DNA of 64,000 bases from contig NZ_JAGEOJ010000001.1 in NCBI RefSeq assembly GCF_017573505.1, positions 124,001 to 188,000 on the forward strand, written 5' to 3'. Positions within the stretch are counted from its first letter, which is position 1. Each line of letters opens with the position of its first letter. Shown in pieces: positions 18,981 through 28,290 of the stretch. The notes below the pieces were generated by a model. That model was not told where the DNA came from, made no database searches, and saw only the letters and a list, made by a program, of their open reading frames with translations. The stretch is from Actinomadura barringtoniae. GTDB lineage: Bacteria > Actinomycetota > Actinomycetes > Streptosporangiales > Streptosporangiaceae. The position numbers and the translations under genes are program-made.

Positions 18981-20270
18981 CTACCGACGGGCCCGTACGA
19001 CCAGGGCCGAGTTGAAACCTCCGTGACCACGTGCGAGCACGAGCGCGGTCCGGACCGTTCGTTCGCGGGGGCCGCCCCTGACCAGGTCGATCGGGCAGTC
19101 GTCCGCAAGCTCCGCCGAGCCCGGCGTCGCGGGGATCACGCCGTCGCGGATCGACAGCAGCGCGAGCATCACGTCGAGGGCACCGCCGCCCGCGTACAGC
19201 CGCCCGGTCCCGGCCTTCGGCGCGGTCACGGGGACGCCGCGTTCGCCGAACACCGCGCCGATCGCCTCGGACTCGAGCCGGTCGGCCTCCGGGACGCCGA
19301 GCGCGTCGGCGAAGACCACGTCGACGTCCGCCGCGGTGATCGCGGCGTCGGCCAGCGCCCTGTCGATGGCGGCGCGCAGCGTCGGCGGCCGGCCGCTGCC
19401 CGGCGGCGGGTCGAACGAGGCGCCGTACCCGGCGATCTCGCCGTAGCGGCGCGGCGCACCGCGCTCGTCGGCGCCCTGCTCGTCCTCGACGACCACCATG
19501 GCGCCGCCCTCGCCGGGCACGTAGCCGCCCGCTTCCACGCTGAACGGCTGGTAGGCGCGCTGCGGGTCGGACTCGGTGCTGAGCAGGCCGTTGCTGAGCT
19601 GCGCCACCACGCCGTACGGGCACAGCGAGGCGTCGGTGCCACCGGTGACCACCAGCCGCGCGCCGTCGCGCAGGTTGCGCCGCGCCTGGGCCAGCGCGTC
19701 CAGGCCGCCCGCCTCCTCCGTGCAGATCACGCCGCACGGGCCCTTCATGCCATGCCGGATGGAGATCTGGCCGGTGCTCGCCGCGTAGAACCACGCGATC
19801 GACTGGTAGGCGCCCACGTGGCTCGGGCCCGACGACCAGAGCCGCTCGATCTCCCGCTGCCCGAACTCGGTGCCGCCGGACGAGCTCGCGGTGACCACCG
19901 CCATCTCGTCGGCGGGCAGCGAGTCCAGGTCGGCCTCGGCGTCGGCGAGCGCCATCTCGGCGGCCACCAGGCTCAGGTGCGTCCAGCGGTCGGTCTCGAC
20001 CGACAGCCTGCTCGGCACCCGGCCCTTGGCCTCGAACTCGCGCACCTCGCCGGCCACGCGCAGCGGATAGTCGTTCTCCGGCAGGCGCGTCAGCGGCCCG
20101 ATGCTCATGCGGCCCTCGATCGCGGCGGCCCAGACCTCCTCGGTCCCGATGCCGCCCGGCGCGACCGCGCCGATGCCGGTGACGACCGCCGCCCCGACCG
20201 CACGCGTGGCAGCGTCGGCGACGAGGGACGCTGCGTCGGAACGTTCCGACGCGGTACGGGTCGCGTTCAT
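18981..20270 (-). CDS. Ketosynthase beta / chain length factor
   Basis: 429 residues of the thiolase-fold KS family, lacking the catalytic Cys. The position aligned to the KS-alpha nucleophile lies in [12 protein letters not shown], where Glu186 replaces both Cys and the Gln found in most chain length factors. Other blocks ([61 protein letters not shown]) are normal. It heterodimerises with KS-alpha and sets chain length. I start it at ATG 20270 (GGAGG upstream), which overlaps the KS-alpha stop by 4 bp. The N-terminal 25 residues ([19 protein letters not shown]) are longer than usual. Confidence 0.95.
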   Translation of the reverse strand: MNATRTASERSDAASLVADAATRAVGAAVVTGIGAVAPGGIGTEEVWAAAIEGRMSIGPLTRLPENDYPLRVAGEVREFEAKGRVPSRLSVETDRWTHLSLVAAEMALADAEADLDSLPADEMAVVTASSSGGTEFGQREIERLWSSGPSHVGAYQSIAWFYAASTGQISIRHGMKGPCGVICTEEAGGLDALAQARRNLRDGARLVVTGGTDASLCPYGVVAQLSNGLLSTESDPQRAYQPFSVEAGGYVPGEGGAMVVVEDEQGADERGAPRRYGEIAGYGASFDPPPGSGRPPTLRAAIDRALADAAITAADVDVVFADALGVPEADRLESEAIGAVFGERGVPVTAPKAGTGRLYAGGGALDVMLALLSIRDGVIPATPGSAELADDCPIDLVRGGPRERTVRTALVLARGHGGFNSALVVRARR

Positions 20271-21538
20271 GTCCTCCGTCTTTCCGGGTCGGCGAGCACC
20301 ATCGCGGTCTGGAATCCCCCGAAGCCGCTGCCGACCGTCACCACCGTGTCCACGGGGCATTCGCGCGCCGTGCGCGGCACGTAGTCCAGGTCGCATTCGG
20401 GGTCGGCCTCGTTCAGGTTGGCCGTCGGGGGGACCGTGTCGTGCTCGATGGCCAGCAGCGACGCGGCGATCTCGATCGAGCCGATCGCGCCGAGCGAGTG
20501 GCCGACCATCGACTTGATCGAGCTCACCGGCACCTCGTAGGCGCGGTGGCCGATGCTGCGCTTGAACGCCGCCGTCTCGTGCCGGTCGTTCTGCTTGGTG
20601 CCGGAGCCGTGGGCGTTGATGTAGTCCACGTCCGACGGGTTGATCTCGGCCTGCCGCATCGCCGCGTCGATGGCCAGGGCCATCTCACGGCCGTCGGGCT
20701 TCAGGCCGGTCATGTGGTAGGCGTTGCTGCGGCCGGCGAACCCGGCGATCTCGCCGTAGATGTGCGCGCCGCGGGCGCGGGCCCGGGACAGCTCCTCCAG
20801 GACGAAGACCGCCGACCCCTCCCCCAGCACGAAGCCGTCGCGGCTGGCGTCGAACGGCCGGGATGCGTGGTGGGGGTCGTCGTTGCGCGGGGAGGTCGCG
20901 CGGATGGCATCGAAGCACGCCGAGGTGATCGGCGAGATCGGCGCGTCGGTGGCACCGGCGATCATCACGTCCGCCGAGCCCTCCTGGATCAGCCGGGCTC
21001 CGTGGGCGACCGAGTCCAGGCCGGAGGTGCACCCGGTGGAGATCAGCGCCACCGGGCCTTCCGCGCCACACGCCCACGCTGCCTCCACGGCGAGCGTGCT
21101 CGGCACCATGTAGCCGTACAGGTGCGGCACGCCGTACTCGTGGTCGACCAGCCAGTTGCGGCCGCCGTCGCTGAGCACGACGTACTCCTCCTCCAGGCCG
21201 GTCGTGCAGCCGACGGCGCTGCCGATGCTCACGCCGGTGCGCGAGGCGGGCAGGTCGTCCGGCGTCAGGCCGGCGTCGGCCAGGGCGTCGCGCGTGCAGA
21301 CCACGACGAACTGCCCCGCCCGGTCCATCCGGCGGATCTCCTGCGGGGACAGCCCCTCGTGCGCCGGGTCGAAGTCGACCTCGGCGGCGATGCGGGACCG
21401 GAAGCCGGAGGCGTCGAAGAGGCTGATCGTCCGGGTCGCGGTGCGGCCATCGGTCAGCAGCTCCCAGAACGCCTTGGTGCCGACGCCTCCCGGCGCGACG
21501 ACGCCCATCCCGGTGACGACGACTCTGCGCTCGTTCAT
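20267..21538 (-). CDS. Ketosynthase alpha of the type II PKS
   Basis: 423 residues. [15 protein letters not shown] at the N-terminus, the nucleophile Cys170 in [11 protein letters not shown], His in [11 protein letters not shown] (about 306) and in [11 protein letters not shown] (about 344), giving the Cys-His-His decarboxylative condensation site. It extends malonyl units on the ACP with the CLF. It overlaps the cyclase gene upstream and the CLF downstream by 4 bp each, so alpha, beta and cyclase are translationally coupled. Confidence 0.97.
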   Translation of the reverse strand: MNERRVVVTGMGVVAPGGVGTKAFWELLTDGRTATRTISLFDASGFRSRIAAEVDFDPAHEGLSPQEIRRMDRAGQFVVVCTRDALADAGLTPDDLPASRTGVSIGSAVGCTTGLEEEYVVLSDGGRNWLVDHEYGVPHLYGYMVPSTLAVEAAWACGAEGPVALISTGCTSGLDSVAHGARLIQEGSADVMIAGATDAPISPITSACFDAIRATSPRNDDPHHASRPFDASRDGFVLGEGSAVFVLEELSRARARGAHIYGEIAGFAGRSNAYHMTGLKPDGREMALAIDAAMRQAEINPSDVDYINAHGSGTKQNDRHETAAFKRSIGHRAYEVPVSSIKSMVGHSLGAIGSIEIAASLLAIEHDTVPPTANLNEADPECDLDYVPRTARECPVDTVVTVGSGFGGFQTAMVLADPERRRT

Positions 21539-21876
21539 CGGCCGTTACCGCCCGACCGGTTGTTCTCCCAGACGTAGAAGGGCTCGGCCATCGCGTCCTT
21601 GGGCTCCTTCCAGTTCGGGTCGTACGGCCGCACGTGGTTCTGGAGCGCGTCGCTCAGGCCGGTGTAGAGGGGGTGTTTGCGGGCCTCGTAAAGGTTCGGC
21701 GTGATCTCCTCGTCGGCCTCGACGAGGTGGAAATACAGGTCGTGGAAACGGAACAGGGTGCGGCGGGAAACGCCGACCATGTGAGGCAGTTCCGTCGCGT
21801 CCGACTCGGCGAACAGTTCCGCGATCGATTCCGCGGGCCCCGGGTCGAGCCGGGCGACGATCAAGGTCCGGTTCAT
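21535..21876 (-). CDS. TcmI-family polyketide cyclase
   Basis: 113 residues: [71 protein letters not shown] ending YVWENN. This is the polyketide synthesis cyclase family (TcmI/WhiE ORF VII-like), an alpha/beta barrel dimer that closes the later rings of tetracenomycin and pentangular skeletons. First gene of the minimal-PKS operon. I chose ATG 21876 because its product begins with the family-typical [10 protein letters not shown] 21903 would add nine charged residues. A triple heptamer (SARP box) sits about 100 bp upstream. Confidence 0.92.
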   Translation of the reverse strand: MNRTLIVARLDPGPAESIAELFAESDATELPHMVGVSRRTLFRFHDLYFHLVEADEEITPNLYEARKHPLYTGLSDALQNHVRPYDPNWKEPKDAMAEPFYVWENNRSGGNGR

Positions 21877-21975
21877 GGCGCGTTCGCCCTTCTTTCCGGT
21901 CATTCTTTTCGGTCTTTCCGGGCTGGCACCGCCGGTCAGAACGGCACCTGTACTGAGCGAGATACTGGTTGAGCG

Positions 21976-22004
21976 GCCTCAAGGCGGGCTGGAGGCGGGT
22001 TGGA
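21976..22004 (-). promoter_or_regulatory. Candidate triple SARP box upstream of the minimal PKS operon
   Basis: Read on the minus strand there are three heptamers spaced by 4 bp each: TCCAACC (22004-21998), TCCAGCC (21993-21987) and TTGAGGC (21982-21976). Eight bp further toward the operon is CAGTAT, a plausible -10, about 90 nt before the cyclase start. Direct heptamers with an 11-bp period placed 8 bp upstream of -10 are the known layout for SARP activators. Confidence 0.6.
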
Positions 22005-22041
22005 GTTCGACGCGACCTGCGAAAGGCCGTCAGATGACATG

Positions 22042-23220
22042 TCAGCCGATGATCTTCTCGAGTTCCGACACCACCGCGGCTGGACTCGGGCGGCTGGAAT
22101 TCTCATCCCGCAGGCGTTCGGCGCCGGCCTTCAGGTCGTCGTCATCGAGCAAAGCAAGCGCCTGCTTCCGAACGGACTCGACATCGAATTCGTCCGCCGG
22201 AACGACGCGTGCGGCACCGGCGCTCGCGAGCTGGCGCGCGCTGAACCGCTGGTCGGGCATTTGCGGAATCACCAGTTGCGGTACGCCGCACGCGGCCGCC
22301 GTGAGCAACGTGCCGCCGCCGCCCTGGTGAATGAGCCCGTCGCAGGTGGGCAGCAGCAGGCGCAGCTCCATCTCCACCACGCGCGGCTCGACGCCCGGCG
22401 CGGCCACCAGGTGGTGATGATCCTGCCGCGCGGCCACGACGATCTCGATCGGGAGCCCGCGCAGCGCCTCCAGCACCTGCGGCACCAGGAAAGCCTCACC
22501 GCCGGTGAGCGCGAACGTCGAGACGCCCCAGCTCACGGCGATCCGCGGCTTGACCGGGTCGGGAAGCGGCGCCGGTGGCCGCCGTATCGCGCCGTTGTAC
22601 GGCACGTACCGCATCGGCAGCCGCCTGCACTCGATCTGCGGCTGCAGGCTGGCCGGGCACGGGTCGATGGTCACGTCGCCGCGGTTGTCGAAGGTCGGCA
22701 CGCCGAACTGCGAGGCCAGCGCGTCCAGCGCCTCGCTCTCCAGCCGTCCGCCGCGGCCCGGGCCGGCGGAGGTGCCGTCCGGGCCCCACAGGTGCCTGGC
22801 CGCGAGGACGCCGAACACCTCACCGACCATCGGCCCGACGAACGCGGTCGGCTCGTAGACAACGAGATCCGGCCGCCACTTCTCGGCAAAGGCCACGGTG
22901 TCGTGCGCCATGGCCTCCGCGACCTGCTCGTAGATGCCGATCGAGGCGCGGGTGCGGCGCTTGCGGAGCTCGGTCACCGCGCCCTCGCTCTCCTCCCGCA
23001 CCTTTCCCATCAGCGGGAGGACCTCGCGCTTGTGGATCTCGGCGATGTCCACGTCCCGCGATCCGGCCGGGACGGCGATCTGCCCGGAGCGCGCCACCAC
23101 CTCGGCGTGCCGGGGCGGGACCGCGACGCGCACCTGGTGACCGGCGGCGTTCAGCGCCCACGCGAGCGGCACCATCGGCTGCCAGTGGGTCGGCCACGTG
23201 GCGGCGAACAAAACACGCAT
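22042..23220 (-). CDS. Glycosyltransferase, GT1 family (antibiotic type)
   Basis: 392 residues of the GT-B fold. MRVLFAATWPTHWQPMVPLAWALNAAGHQVRVA is the macrolide/anthracycline glycosyltransferase N-terminus. The C-terminal nucleotide-sugar site reads CDGLIHQGGGGTLLTAAACGVPQLVIPQMPDQRFSARQLASAGAARVV. It would transfer a dTDP-deoxysugar to the aromatic core. With RmlA and the DegT aminotransferase, a dTDP-amino-deoxysugar donor is likely; the remaining dehydratase, epimerase and methyltransferase genes are not in the window. The ATG at 23220 has CAGGAGTG upstream. It lies 45 bp downstream of the KAS III-like gene in one operon. Confidence 0.93.
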   Translation of the reverse strand: MRVLFAATWPTHWQPMVPLAWALNAAGHQVRVAVPPRHAEVVARSGQIAVPAGSRDVDIAEIHKREVLPLMGKVREESEGAVTELRKRRTRASIGIYEQVAEAMAHDTVAFAEKWRPDLVVYEPTAFVGPMVGEVFGVLAARHLWGPDGTSAGPGRGGRLESEALDALASQFGVPTFDNRGDVTIDPCPASLQPQIECRRLPMRYVPYNGAIRRPPAPLPDPVKPRIAVSWGVSTFALTGGEAFLVPQVLEALRGLPIEIVVAARQDHHHLVAAPGVEPRVVEMELRLLLPTCDGLIHQGGGGTLLTAAACGVPQLVIPQMPDQRFSARQLASAGAARVVPADEFDVESVRKQALALLDDDDLKAGAERLRDENSSRPSPAAVVSELEKIIG

Positions 23221-23265
23221 TGGACACTCCTGGAGGTAGGTTCCCGGCACCGGGGAGGCGGAGCG

Positions 23266-24321
23266 CTAGCGGCCCTCGGCCGGCACGTGCCAGCCGGGGT
23301 CCTCGTCGATCCGGATCAGCGCGCAGGCGATCGACTGCCCGGGCGCGCTGGTGAACAGCAGCACGTGGTCGCCGGGCCCCACCTGCCGCGTCTCGACGAG
23401 GTGGGTGAACGAGGCGACCGTGTCGCTCGCGGTCATATGGCCGTTCTGGCGGCCGAAGTCCATCGTGCCGATGGTCGGGTCGAGGCCGAGCGGCTCGAGA
23501 ACGAAGCGCTTGAGGAAGCCGTCGTTCACGTTGACGTGGCAGACCCGCTTGATGTCGGTGACCTTGATGCCCGCGTCCGCGGCGCACTGCTCGATGGTCT
23601 TGGTCATCGCGGCGGGCAGCAGCATGAACAGGGGCGGCATCCCGGTGGTGAAGCTGTCGATGTAGCGGCGCGCCCGGATCCGGTGGTCGGCCATCACGCC
23701 GAGGGTGATGCCGGGCGGGTGCATCTCCTCGCCGTAGCGGTCGGACTCCTCGAGTTCGGTGATCGAGGTCAGGGTGACGGCGAGCAGCCGGGCGAAACCC
23801 TCCCGCCTGGACAGCATCAGCGCCGTGGCCCCGTCCCCGAAGGCACTGGCCGGGCTCGAGTGCCAGCGGTCCACCAGCGGCGTCTCGAAGTTCTCCGCGG
23901 CGGCGATCAGCGCGGCCGTCCGGTCCGGGGACGCGAGCAGGTAGCTGGCGGCCAGCTCCAGCGCGGCGACGAAGCCGTTGCACCCCTGCCGCACCTCGAA
24001 CGCCGGAATGTCGCGGCCCAGGCCGTGGCGCAGCACGTAGAACTGCGGCGACCAGCCCTCCGGGCCCTGGTGCCAGCCCGTGACGTAGAAGAACGCGTCG
24101 ACGTCACCGGCGGCCTGCGCCCCGGCCCGTTCGACCACCTCCCTGGTCGCGCGGACCGCCAGGTCGGCGGCGGGCGTCGACCCCGCCACGCGCACGGCGG
24201 TGACCGAGAGCTCCTCCCGGTCGGACTCGTCGGCCTCGCCGCGCGCGATGGCCTCGTCCAGGGTGCGCTTGGGAGGAAGGTGCATTCCCGCGGACGCGAT
24301 GAACATGTCGTGGAACCTCAT
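23266..24321 (-). CDS. KAS III-like acyltransferase/ketosynthase
   Basis: 351 residues of the FabH superfamily. Cys114 lies in VRQGCNGFVAALEL, His262 in CHVNVND, but the third active-site position (GNTS in FabH) reads NGHMTAS, so the Asn is replaced by His295. FabH-like proteins in polyketide clusters either prime the type II PKS with an unusual starter or act as acyltransferases (the CerJ group) on sugars. The placement beside a glycosyltransferase and opposite a sugar aminotransferase leaves both options open, and the reducing type I PKS would give a starter to transfer. The Cys-His pair argues against a dead copy. Confidence 0.85.
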   Translation of the reverse strand: MRFHDMFIASAGMHLPPKRTLDEAIARGEADESDREELSVTAVRVAGSTPAADLAVRATREVVERAGAQAAGDVDAFFYVTGWHQGPEGWSPQFYVLRHGLGRDIPAFEVRQGCNGFVAALELAASYLLASPDRTAALIAAAENFETPLVDRWHSSPASAFGDGATALMLSRREGFARLLAVTLTSITELEESDRYGEEMHPPGITLGVMADHRIRARRYIDSFTTGMPPLFMLLPAAMTKTIEQCAADAGIKVTDIKRVCHVNVNDGFLKRFVLEPLGLDPTIGTMDFGRQNGHMTASDTVASFTHLVETRQVGPGDHVLLFTSAPGQSIACALIRIDEDPGWHVPAEGR

Positions 24322-24404
24322 CAGGCAATTCCTCCGCTCGGGCCGGCCCCGTGGCTTCCGACGGGATCGTCGCCCGCGCCGCTCAAGAACGCCTCACCCG
24401 GCGA

Positions 24405-24422
24405 TCGAGCCAGATTCGAGCC
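24405..24422 (+). promoter_or_regulatory. Candidate SARP box between KAS III and aminotransferase genes
   Basis: Two identical heptamers, TCGAGCC at 24405-24411 and 24416-24422, separated by AGAT. This is the most perfect copy in the window. CAGCTT lies 8 bp downstream as a -10-like hexamer for the plus strand, about 85 nt before the aminotransferase ATG. It may also serve the divergent KAS III operon. Confidence 0.6.
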
Positions 24423-24518
24423 CGCGTTGGCAGCTTGGCCATGAAGCAGCGGGAGACCGACTCGTGATGGCTGATGCCCGCGGAACCAGGTCGAGTCCCG
24501 CCCGGCCGAAGGGCTCCC

Positions 24519-25724
24519 ATGACCAAGCAACGTCTTGACGACCTCGCCGTCTTCGGCGGCACGCCCGCGTTCGCCGCCCATGAACGGCTCACCGTCGGCG
24601 TCCCGAACATCGGCGACAGAGACCGGCTCTTCCAGCGCCTCACCATGGCCCTCGACAAGCGGTGGCTCAGCAACAACGGCGCCCTCGTCCAGGACTTCGA
24701 GGAGCGGGTCGCCGACACCTCCGCGGTGCGGCACTGCGTGGCGATGTGCAACGCGACCGTCGCGCTCCAGGTGGGGATCAAGGCCCTGGGCATGACCGGC
24801 GAGGTGATCGTCCCGTCCTTCACCTTCTCGGCGACCGCCCACGCGGTCGGCTGGCTCGGCCTCACCCCGGTGTTCTGCGACGTCGACCCGGTGACGCACC
24901 TGCTGGACCCCGCCCACGCGGAGTCGCTGATCACGCCGCGCACCTCCGGCATCATCGGCGTGCACGTCTGGGGGCAGCCGTGCTCCGACGAGCTGACCGA
25001 GGTGGCCCGGCGGAACGGGCTGAAGCTGCTGTTCGACGGCGCGCACTCGTTCGGCTGCCTGGAGGAGGGCCGGTCGTTCGCCGGCCGCGGCGACGCGACG
25101 GTGTTCAGCTTCCACGCGACCAAGGTGGTCAACGCCTTCGAGGGCGGCGCCCTGGTCACCGATGACGCGGCGCTGGCCCGCCGGGTCCGCGCGATCCAGA
25201 ACTTCGGCCTGGTGGCCGAGGACACCGTGAACTGGGTCGGCACCAACGCCAAGATGTCGGAGGCGTCGGCCGCGATGGGCCTGACCTCACTCGACGCGAT
25301 GCCGGAGATCTTCGCCCACAACCGCGACATCTACCGCGCGTACCGGGCGGGACTGGCCCACGTTCCCGGCATCCGGATGCTCGACTACGACCCCTCGGCG
25401 AACAACTGCCAGTACGTCGTGATCGAGGTGGACGAGGACGCCGCGGGGTTCGGGCCCGACCTCCTGCGGACCGTGCTGCGCGCCGAGGGCGTCACCTGCC
25501 GCCGCTACTTCTCCCCGGCCTGCCACGCCATGACCCCGTACAACACCGGCGCGAGCCTCCCGCAGACCGACGCGGTGACGCGGCGCGTGCTCCAGCTGCC
25601 GACCGGCATGGTCGTCACCCGCGCCGACGTGGCCCGCGTCTGCGGCCTCATCCAGCTCGCTGCGGCGCTGGGGAACGACATCACCGAGCGGTACGAGGCC
25701 ACGACCGCGACCGCCCTGATCTGA
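24519..25724 (+). CDS. DegT/DnrJ/EryC1 sugar aminotransferase
   Basis: 401 residues. A type I PLP aminotransferase of the sugar group: NATVALQVGIKALGMTGEVIVPSFTFSATAHAVGWLGLTPVFCDVD, then the pocket LLFDGAHSFGC, and the PLP-binding Lys202 in FSFHATKVVNAFEGG. It transaminates a dTDP-keto-deoxysugar, giving an aminosugar for the glycosyltransferase. The ATG at 24519 has GAAGGG upstream; an upstream ATG-like codon at 24474 would add 15 Pro/Arg-rich residues and is less likely. Divergent from the KAS III-GT operon with a perfect SARP-type heptamer pair between. Confidence 0.94.
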   Translation: MTKQRLDDLAVFGGTPAFAAHERLTVGVPNIGDRDRLFQRLTMALDKRWLSNNGALVQDFEERVADTSAVRHCVAMCNATVALQVGIKALGMTGEVIVPSFTFSATAHAVGWLGLTPVFCDVDPVTHLLDPAHAESLITPRTSGIIGVHVWGQPCSDELTEVARRNGLKLLFDGAHSFGCLEEGRSFAGRGDATVFSFHATKVVNAFEGGALVTDDAALARRVRAIQNFGLVAEDTVNWVGTNAKMSEASAAMGLTSLDAMPEIFAHNRDIYRAYRAGLAHVPGIRMLDYDPSANNCQYVVIEVDEDAAGFGPDLLRTVLRAEGVTCRRYFSPACHAMTPYNTGASLPQTDAVTRRVLQLPTGMVVTRADVARVCGLIQLAAALGNDITERYEATTATALI

Positions 25725-25739
25725 CCCGGCCAACGCCTG

Positions 25740-25770
25740 AACCGGCCCGCGCGATGTGCGCGGGCCGGTT
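25740..25770. terminator. Bidirectional hairpin terminator
   Basis: A perfect 13-bp stem (25740-25752 with 25758-25770), GATGT loop, followed by CTCGTGTTCG, between convergent genes ending at 25724 and 25806. Confidence 0.9.
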
Positions 25771-25805
25771 CTCGTGTTCGTTCGCGTTGCTACTGCGTTG
25801 CCGCG

Positions 25806-27278
25806 TTACCGCGACGGGATCGAGGACAGGTAGACGTCCTGCTGGTTGGCCGGGTCGGCGTTGGTCATGACGAAGGCCGCCTCGAACCGGTCCCCCGCGT
25901 GGGCGAGCCCGACGGACGTGCCGAGGTAGGGGGTGCCCGACCAGACGGCGGCGCGTTCCATGTCGAACGAGCTCGCCAGACCGGACTCGCGCCAGGCCGC
26001 GCGGTCCCGGACGCAGCGGGGACCGCGGCACTTCAGGAACCAGGCGTTGGTCGGGGTGCCCGCGGCCGGGGTGTTGTTCCGGAAGTCGTAGTAGAAGACG
26101 CCGACGGCGCCGTCGTCGGTCACCTCCACCTGCGGAAGGAACGCCTGGCCGTTGCCGCCGCGCACGCTTTCGGGGGTGTGGTCGATCCGGATCGGCTTGG
26201 ACCAGCTGGACCCGCCGTTGTAGGACGCGGCGAAGCCGACGGCGCTCTCGCTCGTGGACAGGCTCGCGTCGCCCCAGACGGCGTAGAGCGCACCGGTGCG
26301 CTCGTTCACGCCGATGTCGGGGATCAGCCCGCTGCCGGTGGCCGGCTTGAAGGTGTCGGGGATGACCGGGGTGTTGAGCTTGGCGTTGGCGATGGTGATC
26401 GGGCGCGACCACGTCGTGCCGTGGTCGGCCGACTTGATGATCTGGATGTGTTCGGCCAGGTCCGGGTTGGACGGCGAGCTGACCGGGAAGTCGCCCTCGT
26501 AGAAGATGTTGACCAGGGTGCCGTTCGGCAGGACGGCGATCTGGTTGCCGACCGTGCCCGCGCCCTTCTCGGCGGGCGTGTAGACCGCCCGTGCGGGGGT
26601 CCAGGTCTTGCCGCCGTCGGCGGTACGGCTGAACATCAGCTCGTTCTGGTTGTCGGCGGCCCGGTTGCGGTTCCAGACCGCGTAGGCGACGCGGGGGTCG
26701 CGCGAGTCGGGCGTGATCGACGGGCGGTCGCTGAAGTACGCCGGGCTCGGGTCGCTGAGCAGCGTCGCGGGCTGTGACCATGAAGCGCCGTCGTTGTCGG
26801 ACGTCGAGACCAGGACCGCCGACGAGACGCCCCACGAGAACCCGGCGGTGATCGCGTACAGCCGGCCGTTCTTCGCGTAGCTCACGGCGGGGTTGGCCGT
26901 GCTGGAGAACGTTCCGCCGGTGCAGGGGGTGAGCGACGGGAAGCCGCTGGTACGCCACGTCCGGCCGTGGTCGGCGCTCGTCGCCACGGTGACGCCGCCG
27001 CGCGCCGCGCCGGTCGTCGAACGGTCCTGCTCCCAGGCGATCGCCAGGTGCGAGGGCGCGCCGGGGCGGGCGGTGATCCAGGGTTCGAAGTCGGCGTTGA
27101 GCTGGCCCTTGTTGGTCGCGCAGGCCGCGTACGGGCTCGGGCCTGAGACGAGCACGGGGCCCGGCCCGCGGCGCGCGTCCGCCCATGCCCCGCCGGTGGC
27201 CGGCCCGAGGAGCGTGAACGCGGCGACGACCGGAGCGATCGCGCGGCGCCGGATCCGGATCCTGGGGATGCCGATCAT
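25806..27278 (-). CDS. Secreted BNR/Asp-box beta-propeller protein (sialidase-like)
   Basis: 490 residues. A signal peptide (MIGIPRIRIRRRAIAPVVAAFTLLGPATGGAWA) leads into a propeller with at least five Asp-boxes of the S-x-D-x-G-x-T-W type: SADHGRTW, SDNDGASW, TADGGKTW, SADHGTTW and SYNGGSSW. Cys pairs near the ends (YAACAT, CRGPRC) fit an exported protein. Such propellers can be exo-sialidases or glycan-binding scaffolds; I see no clear catalytic Arg triad assignment, so activity is open. The ATG at 27278 overlaps the SchA/CurD-like stop by 4 bp (ATGA), tying a secreted protein to a polyketide-tailoring gene. Confidence 0.88.
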   Translation of the reverse strand: MIGIPRIRIRRRAIAPVVAAFTLLGPATGGAWADARRGPGPVLVSGPSPYAACATNKGQLNADFEPWITARPGAPSHLAIAWEQDRSTTGAARGGVTVATSADHGRTWRTSGFPSLTPCTGGTFSSTANPAVSYAKNGRLYAITAGFSWGVSSAVLVSTSDNDGASWSQPATLLSDPSPAYFSDRPSITPDSRDPRVAYAVWNRNRAADNQNELMFSRTADGGKTWTPARAVYTPAEKGAGTVGNQIAVLPNGTLVNIFYEGDFPVSSPSNPDLAEHIQIIKSADHGTTWSRPITIANAKLNTPVIPDTFKPATGSGLIPDIGVNERTGALYAVWGDASLSTSESAVGFAASYNGGSSWSKPIRIDHTPESVRGGNGQAFLPQVEVTDDGAVGVFYYDFRNNTPAAGTPTNAWFLKCRGPRCVRDRAAWRESGLASSFDMERAAVWSGTPYLGTSVGLAHAGDRFEAAFVMTNADPANQQDVYLSSIPSR

Positions 27279-28060
27279 GAGCTGCTCCCCGAGGCCGCGG
27301 AGTCGGCGGTCTGGTCGGCGGAGGCCGTCATGGAGATCTGGCGCATGTTGTGGCGCCACCAGAGGGCCTCGAACTCTTCAGGCGTGTCGAAGCTCCGGTC
27401 CTCGTCCATGTACGGATCGAGGAGGCTCTCGAGGTTGGAACGGGCTCCCCAGTCGCGCATGAAGGCCGCGATGTCGGCGAGCTCACCGTTGTACTGGACG
27501 ACGCGGACCATGGTCTGCTCGTGCACGAACAGCGCCACGGCCTCGATCAGCCCCGGGCCACCGCCTGGGCCGCCGTTCCCGCCGCCCGGACCACCGGGAC
27601 CGCCGGGACCGCCGGGACCGCCGGGACCGCCGCCTCCGGGACCGCCGCCTCCGGGACGGCCGGCGGCGGGCTTGGTGTTGGCGAACACCTCGGCGATCGC
27701 CTCCGCCGAGCCCGGCTTGATGGTGTGCCGCATGGCGGCCAGCTGCCGGGCCGGGCGGTCGGCGATGAGCCGCTGCTGGATCCGGCGCATCGTGCCGCGC
27801 TCACCGTCGCCGGCGAGGTAGGGCGCGAGGCGCTCCTCGGTCTCCAGGATGTGCTTGTGGCCCTCGAGCTCGACGGAGTCGTCGTCGAGCTGGACGACCA
27901 CGGCCATGGTGTCGTCGTGGATGAACAGGGCGGTGCTGATCAGGGTGCCGTCGGCCTCGGTCGAGTCCGCCCCGCCGGCGTCGCCTGACGGCGCCAGGGC
28001 CCCGGCGATCTCGTCCTCGAATCCGGGCTTCACCTTGTATGAGATGGCCGCGAAAGTCAT
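27275..28060 (-). CDS. Two-domain SchA/CurD-like protein with collagen-like linker
   Basis: 261 residues. Two copies of the small SchA/CurD domain known from spore-pigment loci: first about 1-105 (MTFAAISYKVKPGFEDEI, STALFIHDDTMAVVVQLD, ERLAPYLAG) and second about 108-245 (LAAMRHTIKPGSAEAIAEVF, EAVALFVHEQTMVRVVQYNG, LLDPYMDED, TPEEFEALWWRHNMRQI). The second copy is split by a Gly/Pro-rich stretch (about 133-170) made of GPGG and GGPGG units. The function of the family is unknown; it is taken to act in cyclisation or hydroxylation of aromatic polyketides. First gene of a two-gene unit with the BNR protein, divergent from the PQQ-type gene. Confidence 0.87.
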   Translation of the reverse strand: MTFAAISYKVKPGFEDEIAGALAPSGDAGGADSTEADGTLISTALFIHDDTMAVVVQLDDDSVELEGHKHILETEERLAPYLAGDGERGTMRRIQQRLIADRPARQLAAMRHTIKPGSAEAIAEVFANTKPAAGRPGGGGPGGGGPGGPGGPGGPGGPGGGNGGPGGGPGLIEAVALFVHEQTMVRVVQYNGELADIAAFMRDWGARSNLESLLDPYMDEDRSFDTPEEFEALWWRHNMRQISMTASADQTADSAASGSSS

Positions 28061-28180
28061 AAGAGCTCCGATGCGGTTGTCCAGCCGCGGGCGGACTTCG
28101 CCCCACTGACATCGGTCGAGGGTGACCCCGCGCGCTATCGCGGGCCTCGAATTCGCCTAGAGCCGTGCCGGGATCGATGC

Positions 28181-28198
28181 TCGAGCAAGATTCGAGGC
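28181..28198 (+). promoter_or_regulatory. Candidate SARP box upstream of PQQ-type gene
   Basis: Heptamers TCGAGCA (28181-28187) and TCGAGGC (28192-28198), spaced by AGAT, the same spacer as at 24412-24415. A TACGCT hexamer lies about 19 bp downstream rather than 8, so the promoter geometry is less standard. It lies between the divergent SchA/CurD-like and PQQ-type genes and could act on either. Confidence 0.5.
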
Positions 28199-28290
28199 CG
28201 CCGAGACTCCCGCTGCCTACGCTCTGACCTCGAAGTTTGGCTCATTTCCGAGAAGTTCGATCGGGGAATGTGAAGGGAGGCCGGATCGGC

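Noticed and set aside
22000..24444. Plus-strand 814-codon frame across the GT and KAS III genes
   Set aside because: Shadow frame; the minus strand encodes complete enzymes with motifs.
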